Assembly: GCA_949283235.1 (NCBI GenBank)
Contig: CASDRY010000145.1
Coordinates: forward strand, 31,781-95,780
Direction of reading: 5' to 3'
Length of the DNA: 64,000 nt
From: an uncultured Spirochaetales bacterium
GTDB taxonomy: Bacteria; Spirochaetota; Spirochaetia; Sphaerochaetales; Sphaerochaetaceae
Shown in pieces: positions 50,510-59,374 of the stretch. Numbering within the stretch: position 1 is the first letter of the stretch; each line of letters starts with the position of its first letter. The notes beneath the pieces were generated by a model that had not been told where the DNA came from, did no database searches, and saw only the letters and a program-made list of their open reading frames with translations. Made by a program: the position numbers and the translations under genes.

Positions 50510-51457
50510 TTACACAGAAGCTGGGAAGAATTCTCGCTCTCCATCCAACTCTGAAAGATCGTAAGGAGTTGTCTGGTAAACAAAATAATTCAGCCAGTTT
50601 GAGTAAAGGAGATTTGCATGGCTTCTCCATGTCATCATTGGAGTTCTCTCAGGATCATCATCCGGGAAATAATTCTCAGGAATGACTGTATCGAGACCAG
50701 CATTCCTGTCCCTTAGATACTCATTCTTCAATGTATCCCTATCATATTCAGAGTGTCCTGTAATGAAGATCTGCCGGCCATTTGCTGTCATGGAAGCATA
50801 GATTCCTGCCTCTTCCGACATTGAAAGAATCTTCAGCCTAGGTTCAGAGAGCATTGCATCCCTATCACTTTCAGTATATCTGGAATGAGGCACATAGAAT
50901 TCATCATCGAACCCTCTTAGAAGAACTGGATTGCGGTAAATGACACGATGGCGGTAAACACCAAAGAGCTTCTTGTTCAGATTCTTCTTTCCTATACCGA
51001 AATGATAGTAAAGACCAGCCTGAGCTGCCCAGCAGATATGGAAAACCGAATGCACATGGCTTTTAGACCACTCCATTATAGTCTTCAGTTCATCCCAGTA
51101 CTCCACTTCTTCAAAATCTAGTTTTTCAACAGGAGCTCCTGTTATTACCATGCCATCGAAGTTCTCTTCAGCTATCTGGCTGAAGGGTTTATAGAAAGAA
51201 AGCATATGCTCTTCAGGGGTATTCTTCGAGACATGTGTCTCAACCTGCACAAGCGTGAGTTCCACCTGAAGCGGAGTATTTCCCAGAAGGCGTGAAAGCT
51301 GCGTCTCTGTAACAATCTTCGTTGGCATCAGATTGAGCAGAGCTATGCGGAGGGGCCTCATATCCTGAGTACGGGCCCTTGTCTCCGTCATTACAAAGAT
51401 ATTCTCCTCTTCGAGGATCTTCCTAGCGGGAAGACTATTAGGAATCTTTATAGGCAT
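50510..51457 (-). CDS. metA: Homoserine O-acetyltransferase, MetA type
   Basis: Acylates homoserine at the start of methionine synthesis. The 315-residue enzyme keeps Cys142 (HICWAAQAG), His235 and Glu237 (ITGHSEYD). Position 111 is Glu ([13 protein letters not shown]); in characterised MetA enzymes Glu here gives acetyl-CoA use and Gly gives succinyl-CoA, so the product should be O-acetylhomoserine. That fits the coupled upstream gene metY, which it overlaps by 10 bases. Confidence 0.94.
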   Translation of the reverse strand: MPIKIPNSLPARKILEEENIFVMTETRARTQDMRPLRIALLNLMPTKIVTETQLSRLLGNTPLQVELTLVQVETHVSKNTPEEHMLSFYKPFSQIAEENFDGMVITGAPVEKLDFEEVEYWDELKTIMEWSKSHVHSVFHICWAAQAGLYYHFGIGKKNLNKKLFGVYRHRVIYRNPVLLRGFDDEFYVPHSRYTESDRDAMLSEPRLKILSMSEEAGIYASMTANGRQIFITGHSEYDRDTLKNEYLRDRNAGLDTVIPENYFPDDDPERTPMMTWRSHANLLYSNWLNYFVYQTTPYDLSELDGEREFFPASV

Positions 51458-52722
51458 TTCGAAAGCGCTCCCTCGATATCCTCGAGAATGTCATCTATAT
51501 CTTCTATTCCCACTGAGAAGCGAACAAAACCTGGATCAATGCCTGCTTCTCTGAGCAGTTCATCTGAAAGCTGGCGATGGGTAGTCGAAGCTGGATTGAG
51601 AACAGATGTCCTTGCATCAGCTACATGCACCACGATCTTAGCCAGGCGAAGCGAATCCATGAATTTCATAGCCATATCACGGCCACCTTTCATGGAGAAG
51701 GAAACAACTCCTGATGATAAACCTCCATCAAGATACTTCAATGCCTTCTCATGTTCCGAAGAGCTTTCAAGACCTGGGTAGCTGACAGACTCGATAAGAT
51801 CAGTGCGGGTTTCGAGGTATCTGGCAACCTTAAGGGCGTTATCACTATGCTTCCTGATTCTGAGATCCAATGTCTCAAGACCAAGATTAAGGAGGAATGC
51901 GGCAATCGGCTGAGGTGTCGAGCCCAGATCCCTCATAAGCTGAGTCCTTGCCTTTGTTATATAAGCAGCATTTCCGAATGCTTCTGTATACACAACTCCA
52001 TGATAGGACTCATCAGGTTCAGTAAGTTCTGGGTATTTTCCGTTATTCCAGTCAAATTTCCCGCTGTCCACTATCATGCCACCAACGACAACAGCATGCC
52101 CATCCATATATTTTGTCGATGAATGAACAACGATATCAGCACCATGCTCAAATGGACGGCAAAGTATTGGTGTCGCGAATGTATTATCTATGATAAGAGG
52201 CACGCCTTTTGAATGGGCAAGAGGAGCGAACCTGTCGAAATCAAAGATCTGGAGAGATGGATTCGCGATTGTCTCTCCGAAGAAAAGCCTTGTTCTATCA
52301 TCGAAACGGGAGAGAATCTCCTCATCGCTCATCGAAGGATCGACTACACGAGCCTCTATTCCCATCCTCTTCATCGTGACAAGAAAGAGATTGGTAGTAC
52401 CTCCATAGAGATTTCCCATCATTATGAAGTTATCACCAGAAGAAGCTATGTTGAATACAGATATAAGGGAAGCGGCCTGACCTGATGATGTCATCATAGC
52501 CCCAACTCCTCCCTCGAGGGCTGCTATCTTCTTCTCTACGCAATCGACAGTTGGATTCGAAATGCGGGTATACATATGCCCAGGTGTCTTCAGATCGAAA
52601 AGAGCTGCAAGCTCAGCCGAGCTGTCATATTTATATGTGGTGCTCTGATAAATAGGGAGCACCCTAGCCTCTCCGTTACCAGGCTCATAACCTGCCTGTA
52701 CGCATAATGTTGACCTTTTCAT
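51448..52722 (-). CDS. metY: O-acetylhomoserine sulfhydrylase
   Basis: A 424-residue Cys/Met-metabolism PLP enzyme that makes homocysteine from O-acetylhomoserine and sulfide. Markers are [32 protein letters not shown], the cofactor Asp in [10 protein letters not shown], the PLP lysine in [18 protein letters not shown], and the family ending GLRLA-like [13 protein letters not shown]. Length and the SSGQAA segment favour MetY over MetB/MetC. Its ATG follows TAAAAT by 6 bases, so no SAM riboswitch leader is possible at this gene. Confidence 0.94.
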   Translation of the reverse strand: MKRSTLCVQAGYEPGNGEARVLPIYQSTTYKYDSSAELAALFDLKTPGHMYTRISNPTVDCVEKKIAALEGGVGAMMTSSGQAASLISVFNIASSGDNFIMMGNLYGGTTNLFLVTMKRMGIEARVVDPSMSDEEILSRFDDRTRLFFGETIANPSLQIFDFDRFAPLAHSKGVPLIIDNTFATPILCRPFEHGADIVVHSSTKYMDGHAVVVGGMIVDSGKFDWNNGKYPELTEPDESYHGVVYTEAFGNAAYITKARTQLMRDLGSTPQPIAAFLLNLGLETLDLRIRKHSDNALKVARYLETRTDLIESVSYPGLESSSEHEKALKYLDGGLSSGVVSFSMKGGRDMAMKFMDSLRLAKIVVHVADARTSVLNPASTTHRQLSDELLREAGIDPGFVRFSVGIEDIDDILEDIEGALSKCL

Positions 52723-52734
52723 GGCTGCATTTTA
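52723..52734 (-). promoter_or_regulatory. -10 box abutting the metY start (leaderless)
   Basis: TAAAAT (52734-52729) ends 6 bases before the metY ATG, with no ribosome-binding site between. Confidence 0.55.
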
Positions 52735-52753
52735 AACAAATGCAGCAAAATGG

Positions 52754-53605
52754 TCACCTAACATCCTCAACAACTTCAGCAGGTGGCTCTAATAGTCCCT
52801 CTGGAGAGACAAGATATTTCTTGAACATCTTCAGCGTGGAGGCGTAATAATATCCATCGCATATTCTCTCATCGAGGTTCGCCACGAAATCAACAACCCT
52901 TCGCTTTGTCACGCTTCCATCTTCATTGAGAACCAATTCAGCACGCTTCGCCCCAAACGCTATGAAAACAGGGACATTACCGAAATTATAAAGATGATGG
53001 CGGATTGGAGGAATGTTCAGGGAAGCCATGCTTGTGATGAACATAGAACCATGGAATGGAGATACATTGAGAACTGCAGATGGAATGAGGCCGAAATAAT
53101 CAAGAAGCTTCAGGAACCAGATTACCCATTTCTTTATAAGACCTGGAATATGCCCGATTATAGCAGCGGCAAGATCAGTCCCATTCGAGCTATCCTCCTC
53201 CCCGATATTCTCTTCAAGAAGCTTATTGAACTTATGATAGATATCTATAAGGGTATCTGATGGATCGCACTTAAGTTTGATAGTTGTCTCTTCCCCATCA
53301 AGGCTCATCTTCCTCTTGACTGCCATATTGATGACTATCCCATTCCTGGCATAGATTTTCTGACCTCTTATGAAGCGGTTGACAGCTGGACGCTGTGATA
53401 TAGCCCTTACATATGCTGCAAGCATTATGTGAAGGATTCCGATGGAATCATAACCCTCTGTCCTCAGTTTACGTACAAGTTTTTCAGCTCCGCTTATATC
53501 GAAGCAGTCTGTAATCGTATTCTGGCTATCGCTTCTCTCGACCATGATGTATGGAACAATAGATGCAAATGGATTTAGGCTTTTTAATCTTCTTCCCTCT
53601 TTCAT
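52754..53605 (-). CDS. Stand-alone E2-type acyltransferase domain lacking the catalytic histidine
   Basis: A 283-residue protein with the chloramphenicol-acetyltransferase/E2 catalytic fold but no lipoyl or subunit-binding domain. Recognisable parts are RPAVNRFIRGQKIYARNGIVINMAVK and, near residue 250, ANLDERICDGYYYA, which lines up with the E2 motif DHRxxDG except that His is replaced by Glu. A hydrophobic stretch around residues 155-180 is unusual. It may bind acyl-CoA without classical catalysis, or use another base. No E1 or E3 gene is nearby. Its ATG is 7 bases behind TAAAAT. Confidence 0.7.
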   Translation of the reverse strand: MKEGRRLKSLNPFASIVPYIMVERSDSQNTITDCFDISGAEKLVRKLRTEGYDSIGILHIMLAAYVRAISQRPAVNRFIRGQKIYARNGIVINMAVKRKMSLDGEETTIKLKCDPSDTLIDIYHKFNKLLEENIGEEDSSNGTDLAAAIIGHIPGLIKKWVIWFLKLLDYFGLIPSAVLNVSPFHGSMFITSMASLNIPPIRHHLYNFGNVPVFIAFGAKRAELVLNEDGSVTKRRVVDFVANLDERICDGYYYASTLKMFKKYLVSPEGLLEPPAEVVEDVR

Positions 53606-53674
53606 CTTTGCTATTTTAGTCCTCTTCTACACATAAAGTCCACATAAGAATATAATCGAGGACCAGAGGATTCA

Positions 53675-55033
53675 ATGGAACAGAACGAACTTGGCACCAA
53701 AAGCATACCATCTCTTGTAATGAAGATGTCCTTTCCGCTCATCATTGCACAGCTTGTAAATGGATTATACAACATAGTCGATAGAATCTATCTTGGCCAT
53801 CTTGAAGGTGCTGGTGCCGAGATTCTTACAGGTGTGGGAATAACCTACCCTGTAATCCTTTTAATCACGGCGTTCTCCAATCTCATCGGAAGCGGAGGTG
53901 GTCCGCTTGCTGCAATAAGACTTGGACAGAGAGAGGGAAAGAAAGCTGATGAGATCCTTACTGTCTCTGCAACCTCTCTTGTAGTTATGTCAGCAATCCT
54001 GATGCTGGTCTTCTATGTGCTGAAAACACCCCTGATCTACATGTTCGGTGCATCTGAAAGGACATTCATTCATGCAAATTCCTATCTGACAATCTATCTT
54101 ATAGGAACACCATTCGTTCAGCTTACACTGGGTCTCAACCCATTTATCTCAGCACAGGGCAAGACAACTATGAGCATGCTCACTGTTATCATAGGAGCAG
54201 CTCTCAATATAATCCTCGATCCAATCTTCATCTTCGTCTTTGATATGGGTGCAAGCGGAGCAGCTATCGCAACAGTTATAAGCCAGGCTGTTTCAGGCAT
54301 ATATGTCGTCGCCTTCCTCTCAAGCAAGTATAGTACCATCAAGCTGGATATAAGAAAGCCTAAGATAAATAAAAAGGTTCTCCTTCCTATTCTCGGTCTT
54401 GGTGTATCCCCATTCATAATGAGCGCCACAGAAGCTGCAATAAACGTTGCATTCAATTCAAGGCTCCAGCTTCTTGGGGGAGACATGGCTGTAGGAACCA
54501 TGACGATATTCTCCTCCATCCTTACATTCATAAACATGCCAGTACAAGGCATGAATCAAGCTGTCACCCCGCTTATAAGCTACAACTTCGGAGCAGCGCT
54601 TGATGATAGAGTGAAAGGTATCTACAAGTTTGCCCTCTCAGTGGAGTTCATTTACTGTTTCCTCACTTCCTGCCTCTGCAACCTTCTTCCAGGGCTCGCA
54701 ATCGGGCTATTCACAACAGATCAGGAGCTTATAACCTATGCTATTCCTTATATGAAATTCTTCATAACAGGTATGGCTATATTCGGTCTCCAAAGCTGTT
54801 CACAGCAGACATTCATAGGACTTGGACAGGCAAAGATATCATTATTCTTAGCAATATTCAGGAAGATTATCCTGCTTATTCCTCTTGTCTATATACTCTC
54901 TTCTACAGCGCTGGGTATCAAAGGAGTGTTCCTTGCAGAATCCATCTCCGATGCGACCTCTGCGACTGTAACGTTCATCGTATTCATGACAAATCTTCCT
55001 AGAATCCTCAAAAAAGGAGCTCCAAAAGCATAA
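53675..55033 (+). CDS. MATE-family multidrug/sodium antiporter
   Basis: A 452-residue inner-membrane transporter with twelve hydrophobic helices in two MatE halves. The N-terminal half has PLIIAQLVNGLYNIVDRIYLG, GSGGGPLAAIRLGQ; the second has the matching PVQGMNQAVTPLISYNFGA. Members export cationic drugs or metabolites against sodium or protons. A TATAAT near 53653 and GAGGA near the ATG give a short leader, unlike many neighbours. It precedes the esterase gene by 51 bases. Confidence 0.94.
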   Translation: MEQNELGTKSIPSLVMKMSFPLIIAQLVNGLYNIVDRIYLGHLEGAGAEILTGVGITYPVILLITAFSNLIGSGGGPLAAIRLGQREGKKADEILTVSATSLVVMSAILMLVFYVLKTPLIYMFGASERTFIHANSYLTIYLIGTPFVQLTLGLNPFISAQGKTTMSMLTVIIGAALNIILDPIFIFVFDMGASGAAIATVISQAVSGIYVVAFLSSKYSTIKLDIRKPKINKKVLLPILGLGVSPFIMSATEAAINVAFNSRLQLLGGDMAVGTMTIFSSILTFINMPVQGMNQAVTPLISYNFGAALDDRVKGIYKFALSVEFIYCFLTSCLCNLLPGLAIGLFTTDQELITYAIPYMKFFITGMAIFGLQSCSQQTFIGLGQAKISLFLAIFRKIILLIPLVYILSSTALGIKGVFLAESISDATSATVTFIVFMTNLPRILKKGAPKA

Positions 55034-55084
55034 TCTGGGTTCATTTCGCTTGCATGCAATAAATGATACTTATACGATTATGAT

Positions 55085-56101
55085 ATGTCAGAATATAAAA
55101 TTACAGGCAGAATGAGAAAGACATTGGAACTCTCAAGCCGTTTACAGGCAAGGGATCCTGACTCTCTCACAGATGACCTGATTGATAATATAAACAGCAT
55201 GACGATAACAAAGAGGTGCGATAAAAAGCTCTTATGCACCTCAAAGAGCACAAATGTCTCTTCATTCGTCATACCAGTAACAGAAGGAGCGGTAACTGGT
55301 TACTACTTCTCCAATCCTAAGCTATCAGAGCTGACAGGACTTGTTCCTCTCATAATCTTCTGCCATGGCGGTGGATGGGTATTCGGAAATATGGATTTCT
55401 ATACCATCTTCCTAAAGCATTTAGCAGAAGTGACTGAGGCGGCTATACTCCTCATAGATTACAGACTTGCACCGAAATACAAATTCCCCACTGCAGCAGA
55501 GGATTGCTATGATGCACTTCTCTGGGCTTACGAGGGAGCTAAATACTGGAAAGTGGACCCTGACAGGATATTCATCGCGGGAGATAGCGCAGGGGGAAAT
55601 CTTGCAGCTGTAACAGCGCTTCTTGCAAGGGACAGGAAAGGTCCGCAGCTTGCAGGACAGATACTATTCTATCCAATTACAGACTGCCGGCTCAGAACCC
55701 AGTCGATGGCGAACTACAAAGACAGCCCTATGCTTAATGAGAAGATGCTCTCTTTCTATGTAAAGAACTATGAAAGGGAACCGAAGGATATTCTTGCCCC
55801 AATGTTCTCCCCTCTTCTTGCTTCGGATTTATCAAGGCTTCCTCCTGCGCTGATTATCACAGCTGAGCTTGACCCTCTCTCTGATGATGGAAAGCTATAC
55901 TCCGATGCATTGAATGCATCAGGCTCTAAAGCAAATGCCTTGATGATGAAAGGGGCTTATCATGGATTCATGCCATATAAGTATGCTACAGGAAGACTTC
56001 AGGGAGAGTGCGCGGCAAGGCAGTTCATAGCAGGTCGCCCTGTTGAGAATGTGCAGCTTATAACGGAAAAGGAACTGAAGAGGCAGAAGCAGAAGTTTTG
56101 A
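55085..56101 (+). CDS. Alpha/beta hydrolase of the HSL/acetyl-esterase family
   Basis: A 338-residue cytoplasmic-type esterase. It shows the oxyanion-hole HGGGWVFGNMD near residue 99, the nucleophile elbow GDSAGGNLAA near 172, the acid in TAELDPLSDDGKLY and the His in YHGFMPY near 302: a complete Ser-Asp-His triad. Such enzymes hydrolyse small acyl esters, for example deacetylating plant polysaccharide fragments. The start lies 6-8 bases behind TATACGAT with no ribosome-binding site. It overlaps the Vsr-like gene by 4 bases. Confidence 0.9.
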   Translation: MSEYKITGRMRKTLELSSRLQARDPDSLTDDLIDNINSMTITKRCDKKLLCTSKSTNVSSFVIPVTEGAVTGYYFSNPKLSELTGLVPLIIFCHGGGWVFGNMDFYTIFLKHLAEVTEAAILLIDYRLAPKYKFPTAAEDCYDALLWAYEGAKYWKVDPDRIFIAGDSAGGNLAAVTALLARDRKGPQLAGQILFYPITDCRLRTQSMANYKDSPMLNEKMLSFYVKNYEREPKDILAPMFSPLLASDLSRLPPALIITAELDPLSDDGKLYSDALNASGSKANALMMKGAYHGFMPYKYATGRLQGECAARQFIAGRPVENVQLITEKELKRQKQKF

Positions 56102-56514
56102 CAGATTCTCAGCGTAGCTACAACATGTCACGTATAAAGGGGAAGAACACCTCAATCGAGATGCTTCTTTCCCGTGCGCTTTGGCATAGGGGACTTCGTT
56201 TCAGGAAGAACAGCAAGCATGTTTATGGACACCCTGATATCTCAATAAGGAAATACAGAATCGCAATATTCTGTGATGGTGATTTCTGGCATGGGTACGA
56301 CTGGGAAAACAGAAAGGATGAGATTAAATCAAATAGGGACTACTGGATTCCCAAAATAGAGCGCAATATGCGGAAGGATATCGAGGTAAATCATATTCTA
56401 GAAAGCATGGGATGGACTGTCATAAGGGTCTGGGAACATGAAATAAGAAAGGATCTTCCCGATACCGCAGACATGATTATGAGAATAGTCGAAGAGAAGA
56501 AAAAGCTCCTCTAA
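56098..56514 (+). CDS. Vsr-like very-short-patch endonuclease family protein
   Basis: A 138-residue nuclease-fold protein. It opens with NMSRIKGKNTSIEMLLSRAL, the Vsr family start, and has the metal-binding Asp in VYGHPDIS and DGDFWHGYDW. The cysteines that bind zinc in E. coli Vsr appear replaced (DGCFWHGC reads DGDFWHGY, and WECA reads WEHE), as in a broad zinc-less subgroup. No cytosine methyltransferase gene is adjacent, so classical T:G repair at Dcm sites is doubtful. It begins at TTG 56098 within the esterase stop. Confidence 0.8.
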   Translation: MTDSQRSYNMSRIKGKNTSIEMLLSRALWHRGLRFRKNSKHVYGHPDISIRKYRIAIFCDGDFWHGYDWENRKDEIKSNRDYWIPKIERNMRKDIEVNHILESMGWTVIRVWEHEIRKDLPDTADMIMRIVEEKKKLL

Positions 56515-56614
56515 ATCATTTTTTCAGATAATTCTTATCGGGAAACTAAAGTTCTCCTCCAAAAAACATCAGATACAATCAAAACTAAGGGATTTTCTGA
56601 TTTAAGGAGGAAAT

Positions 56615-57076
56615 ATGAGGAAAGTTTCGATTTTTATCACATTGGCACTTACCGTACTGCTAGTATCATGCCAGACCGTATCACTGCCAGCTCCTACAGC
56701 TGAGGAAGCTGCCGAGTATGAGGATACGCTGCAGGAAGTTCTTGCTTCAGCAGGCTTCGGAGGTGTTGCGAACGCAATCGGAGGAAACAGCACAGATGGA
56801 GAGTACAAAGCTGGGGACAAACTCGGTGTGTATGAGGTAACAAAAGATGGACATGTAAAGATCAATATCGATCTGAGCAATATGTTCTCAGGTGGAACGA
56901 ATGTCACCTATGACATAGACATTGCTTACAAGCCTATCTTTGGAGATGAAAAGTCAATCGTCTATGTTGCAAAGACAGTTCCTGGAGATGATGGCAACGT
57001 GACAACGATAAGCAAAGCAGAGCTCAATGGAAAAGCATTTGATCCTGCTGCAATGCAAGCCATGATATCTGACTGA
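56615..57076 (+). CDS. Small lipoprotein of unknown function
   Basis: A 153-residue exported lipoprotein: short basic start, hydrophobic stretch and lipobox LLVSCQ near residue 19. The mature protein is acidic with a Gly-rich turn region and alternating beta-strand pattern (HVKINIDLSNMF, VTYDIDIAYKP, SIVYVAKTVPG). No family is recognised. It has a TACAAT box at 56574, a strong ribosome-binding site (AAGGAGG) and a terminator, so it is probably a well-expressed single gene of the outer or inner membrane. Confidence 0.75.
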   Translation: MRKVSIFITLALTVLLVSCQTVSLPAPTAEEAAEYEDTLQEVLASAGFGGVANAIGGNSTDGEYKAGDKLGVYEVTKDGHVKINIDLSNMFSGGTNVTYDIDIAYKPIFGDEKSIVYVAKTVPGDDGNVTTISKAELNGKAFDPAAMQAMISD

Positions 57077-57079
57077 TTA

Positions 57080-57109
57080 CAAATCCTCCTGCTTTTGCGG
57101 GAGGATTAA
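57080..57109. terminator. Hairpin between convergent lipoprotein and GNAT genes
   Basis: AATCCTCC/GGAGGATT stem with a Gly-poor loop sits between the two stop codons, overlapping the end of the GNAT gene. T-tracts are short on both sides, so efficiency is uncertain. Confidence 0.55.
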
Positions 57110-57579
57110 AGTTCTATATAATATGGAATTATATCCTCATAGCTTCCATCATCATGCCGAAATCCTCCAGAAATTGTACCAAGAGGGGTAAATCCAAGCT
57201 TCCTGTAAAGCTTATGAGCTTTCTCGTTTGATTTCACAACGGCGTTAAACTGGAGAATCCTGAAACCAAGCTTCTTTGCAACCTGAAGCGAATCTTTTAC
57301 AAGCTCCTCCCCTATACGCATTCCTCTCATAGAGGAAGCAACTGCATAGCTTGCGTTAGCAATGTGTGAGCATCTTCCGACATTATTAGGATGGAGAATA
57401 TAGAGCCCTACGATTTCCCCATCTCTAACCGCAACACCTGTATAGCTCTGGGATTGGAAGAAGCTGAGAGCATCATCTGTAAGTATTTCATCCTGAGGAA
57501 ATGTGTTTCCTTCTTTCACTACCTCATTCCAGATATTCTCCGCAGCGGGAAGATCTGAAGACATGAATTCCCTTATCAT
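57106..57579 (-). CDS. GNAT-family N-acetyltransferase
   Basis: A 157-residue acetyl-CoA-dependent acetyltransferase. The fold markers are GVAVRDGEIVGLYILHPN, the CoA loop region RGMRIGEELVKDSL (R/Q-x-x-G-x-G/A), and the late HKLYRKLGFTPLG strand-helix. The acceptor is unknown; the shape resembles PhnO/Pat-like small-molecule acetylases. The ATG at 57579 has AGGAGG eight bases upstream. It lies 20 bases past the groEL terminator and needs its own promoter. Confidence 0.85.
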   Translation of the reverse strand: MIREFMSSDLPAAENIWNEVVKEGNTFPQDEILTDDALSFFQSQSYTGVAVRDGEIVGLYILHPNNVGRCSHIANASYAVASSMRGMRIGEELVKDSLQVAKKLGFRILQFNAVVKSNEKAHKLYRKLGFTPLGTISGGFRHDDGSYEDIIPYYIEL

Positions 57580-57596
57580 GGAACCTCCTGAAAGTG

Positions 57597-57625
57597 AAAA
57601 ACGGCAAAGCATAATGCCCTGCCGT
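57597..57625 (-). terminator. Terminator of groEL
   Basis: ACGGCA/TGCCGT stem with inner GCAT/ATGC pairing and a TTTTTC tail on the minus strand, about 20 bases after the groEL stop. Confidence 0.82.
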
Positions 57626-57645
57626 CTTGTTGAGCCGAAGCTCTA

Positions 57646-59277
57646 TCACATCATTCCGCCACCCATGCCCTGGCCAGCTGGAGCTGCCGGTTCTGGTGCT
57701 GGAATATCTGTTACTGCACACTCTGTTGTGAGGATGAGGGAAGCAATTGAAGCTGCATTCTGGAGTGCGGATCTTGTTACCTTAACAGGATCGATGATTC
57801 CGCTCTCAACCATGTTGACCCACTTCATTGCGTTAGCATCGAAGCCAACACCCTTCTTCTCCTTCTTACATGTATCTGCGATGATGGATCCATCGACACC
57901 TGCATTCTCTGCAATCTGTCTGATAGGCTCCTCAAGAGCGCGGATTACAATCCTGTAACCAACCTTCTCTTCCTCTGTAAGATCGGAAAGATCCTTCTTC
58001 TGAAGCTCATTTACAGCCTGTACAAGAGCAACACCACCGCCTGGGATTACACCCTCCTCGATAGCTGCACGAGTAGCGCTGAGAGCATCTTCAACTCTGT
58101 GCTTCTTCTCCTTGAGCTCAACTTCTGTAGCTGCACCTACGTTTACAACTGCAACACCACCTGCGAGCTTTGCAAGTCTCTCCTGAAGCTTCTCCCTGTC
58201 GTAATCTGAAGTGCAATCCTCAATCTGCATCTTGATCTGTGCGATTCTGTCACGGATAGCCTCTGAAGAACCAGCTCCATTGATGATAGTTGTATTCTCC
58301 TTCTCTACCTTGATGCTCTTTGCTCTTCCAAGCATTGTGATATCAGCACTCTCAAGCTTCATACCAAGCTCTTCTGTAATAACCTGACCACCTGTAAGAA
58401 TTGCGATATCCTCAAGCATTGCCTTTCTTCTATCACCGAAACCAGGTGCCTTTACAGCAACAACTGAGAGTGTTCCACGAACTGCATTGAGAACGAGAGT
58501 TGCAAGAGCCTCGCCATCAACATCCTCTGCGATGATGAGAAGTGGCTTACCAGACTGAGCTACCTTCTCAAGAATAGGAAGAAGATCCTTCATTGCTGAA
58601 ATCTTCTTGTCATAGATAAGGATGTATGGGTTATCGAGGACAGCTGTCATCGTGTCTCTGTTATTGCAGAAATAAGCTGAAAGATATCCGCGATCGAACT
58701 GCATACCTTCAACAAAGTCAACTGTTGTCTCGATTGTCTTGGACTCCTCTACTGTGATAACTCCATCCTTTCCGACTTTATCCATTGCATTAGCAATCTC
58801 ATCACCGATGGATCTATCATTATTTGCGGAGATGGAAGCGACCTGAGCAATCTCCTCCTTGTCCTGGATCATCTTAGCCTGTCCCTTGATGCACTCAACT
58901 GCATCTGCAACAGCCTTATCGATACCCTTCTTGATTCCCATTGGACTTACACCAGCAGCAACGCTCTTCATTCCTTCCTTTGTAATTGACCATGCAAGAA
59001 CAGTTGCTGTTGTTGTTCCATCACCTGCGACATCATTTGTCTTTGCTGCAACTTCCTTAAGAAGCTGTGCGCCCATATTCTCGAACGGATCCTCGAGCTC
59101 AATTTCACGAGCGACTGAAACACCATCCTTGGTTACAGTAGGAGCACCATACTTCTTGTCGAGAAGAACGAGCCTTCCCTTAGGACCAAGTGTTGTCATT
59201 ACTGCCTTGGATATTTTCTCTACACCATTAACTAGAGACTTTCTGGCCTCTTCATTGAACTGAAGCTGCTTTGCCAT
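57646..59277 (-). CDS. groEL: 60 kDa chaperonin GroEL
   Basis: The ATP-driven folding chamber subunit, 543 residues, full length. ATP-binding and hinge segments are intact: [28 protein letters not shown], the apical [15 protein letters not shown] and the equatorial [16 protein letters not shown]. The C-terminal tail GQGMGGGMM is typical. The usual partner groES is not next to it, which occurs in several phyla; it must lie elsewhere. Only 97 bases separate it from the DUF92 gene and they hold an imperfect palindrome, not a CIRCE element. Confidence 0.98.
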   Translation of the reverse strand: MAKQLQFNEEARKSLVNGVEKISKAVMTTLGPKGRLVLLDKKYGAPTVTKDGVSVAREIELEDPFENMGAQLLKEVAAKTNDVAGDGTTTATVLAWSITKEGMKSVAAGVSPMGIKKGIDKAVADAVECIKGQAKMIQDKEEIAQVASISANNDRSIGDEIANAMDKVGKDGVITVEESKTIETTVDFVEGMQFDRGYLSAYFCNNRDTMTAVLDNPYILIYDKKISAMKDLLPILEKVAQSGKPLLIIAEDVDGEALATLVLNAVRGTLSVVAVKAPGFGDRRKAMLEDIAILTGGQVITEELGMKLESADITMLGRAKSIKVEKENTTIINGAGSSEAIRDRIAQIKMQIEDCTSDYDREKLQERLAKLAGGVAVVNVGAATEVELKEKKHRVEDALSATRAAIEEGVIPGGGVALVQAVNELQKKDLSDLTEEEKVGYRIVIRALEEPIRQIAENAGVDGSIIADTCKKEKKGVGFDANAMKWVNMVESGIIDPVKVTRSALQNAASIASLILTTECAVTDIPAPEPAAPAGQGMGGGMM

Positions 59278-59300
59278 ATCTATGTATCTCCTTATTCATT

Positions 59301-59331
59301 CTTAAGTGGCATATCACTGCCAACAGTTAAG
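59301..59331. promoter_or_regulatory. Imperfect palindrome upstream of groEL
   Basis: On the minus strand CTTAACTGT-TGGCA-GTGATA-TGCCA-CTTAAG has matching arms (CTTAA..TGGCA against its complement, offset by three bases). It lies just downstream of a TATATC-type -10 and 24 bases before the groEL ATG, where a heat-shock repressor could act. It is not the HrcA CIRCE consensus. Confidence 0.4.
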
Positions 59332-59374
59332 ATATATACAAACTCACAAACCGGCAAGAAGCTAACGGAACTTT

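Noticed and set aside
52723..52753. SAM riboswitch before metY-metA
   Set aside because: The -10 box is 6 bases from the metY start and only 31 bases separate it from the next gene, so there is no room for one.
59311..59326. Sigma-54 promoter for groEL (TGGCAGTGATATGCC)
   Set aside because: GG to GC spacing is 9, not 10, and the sequence is better explained as half of a palindrome; a sigma-70-like -10 lies upstream.
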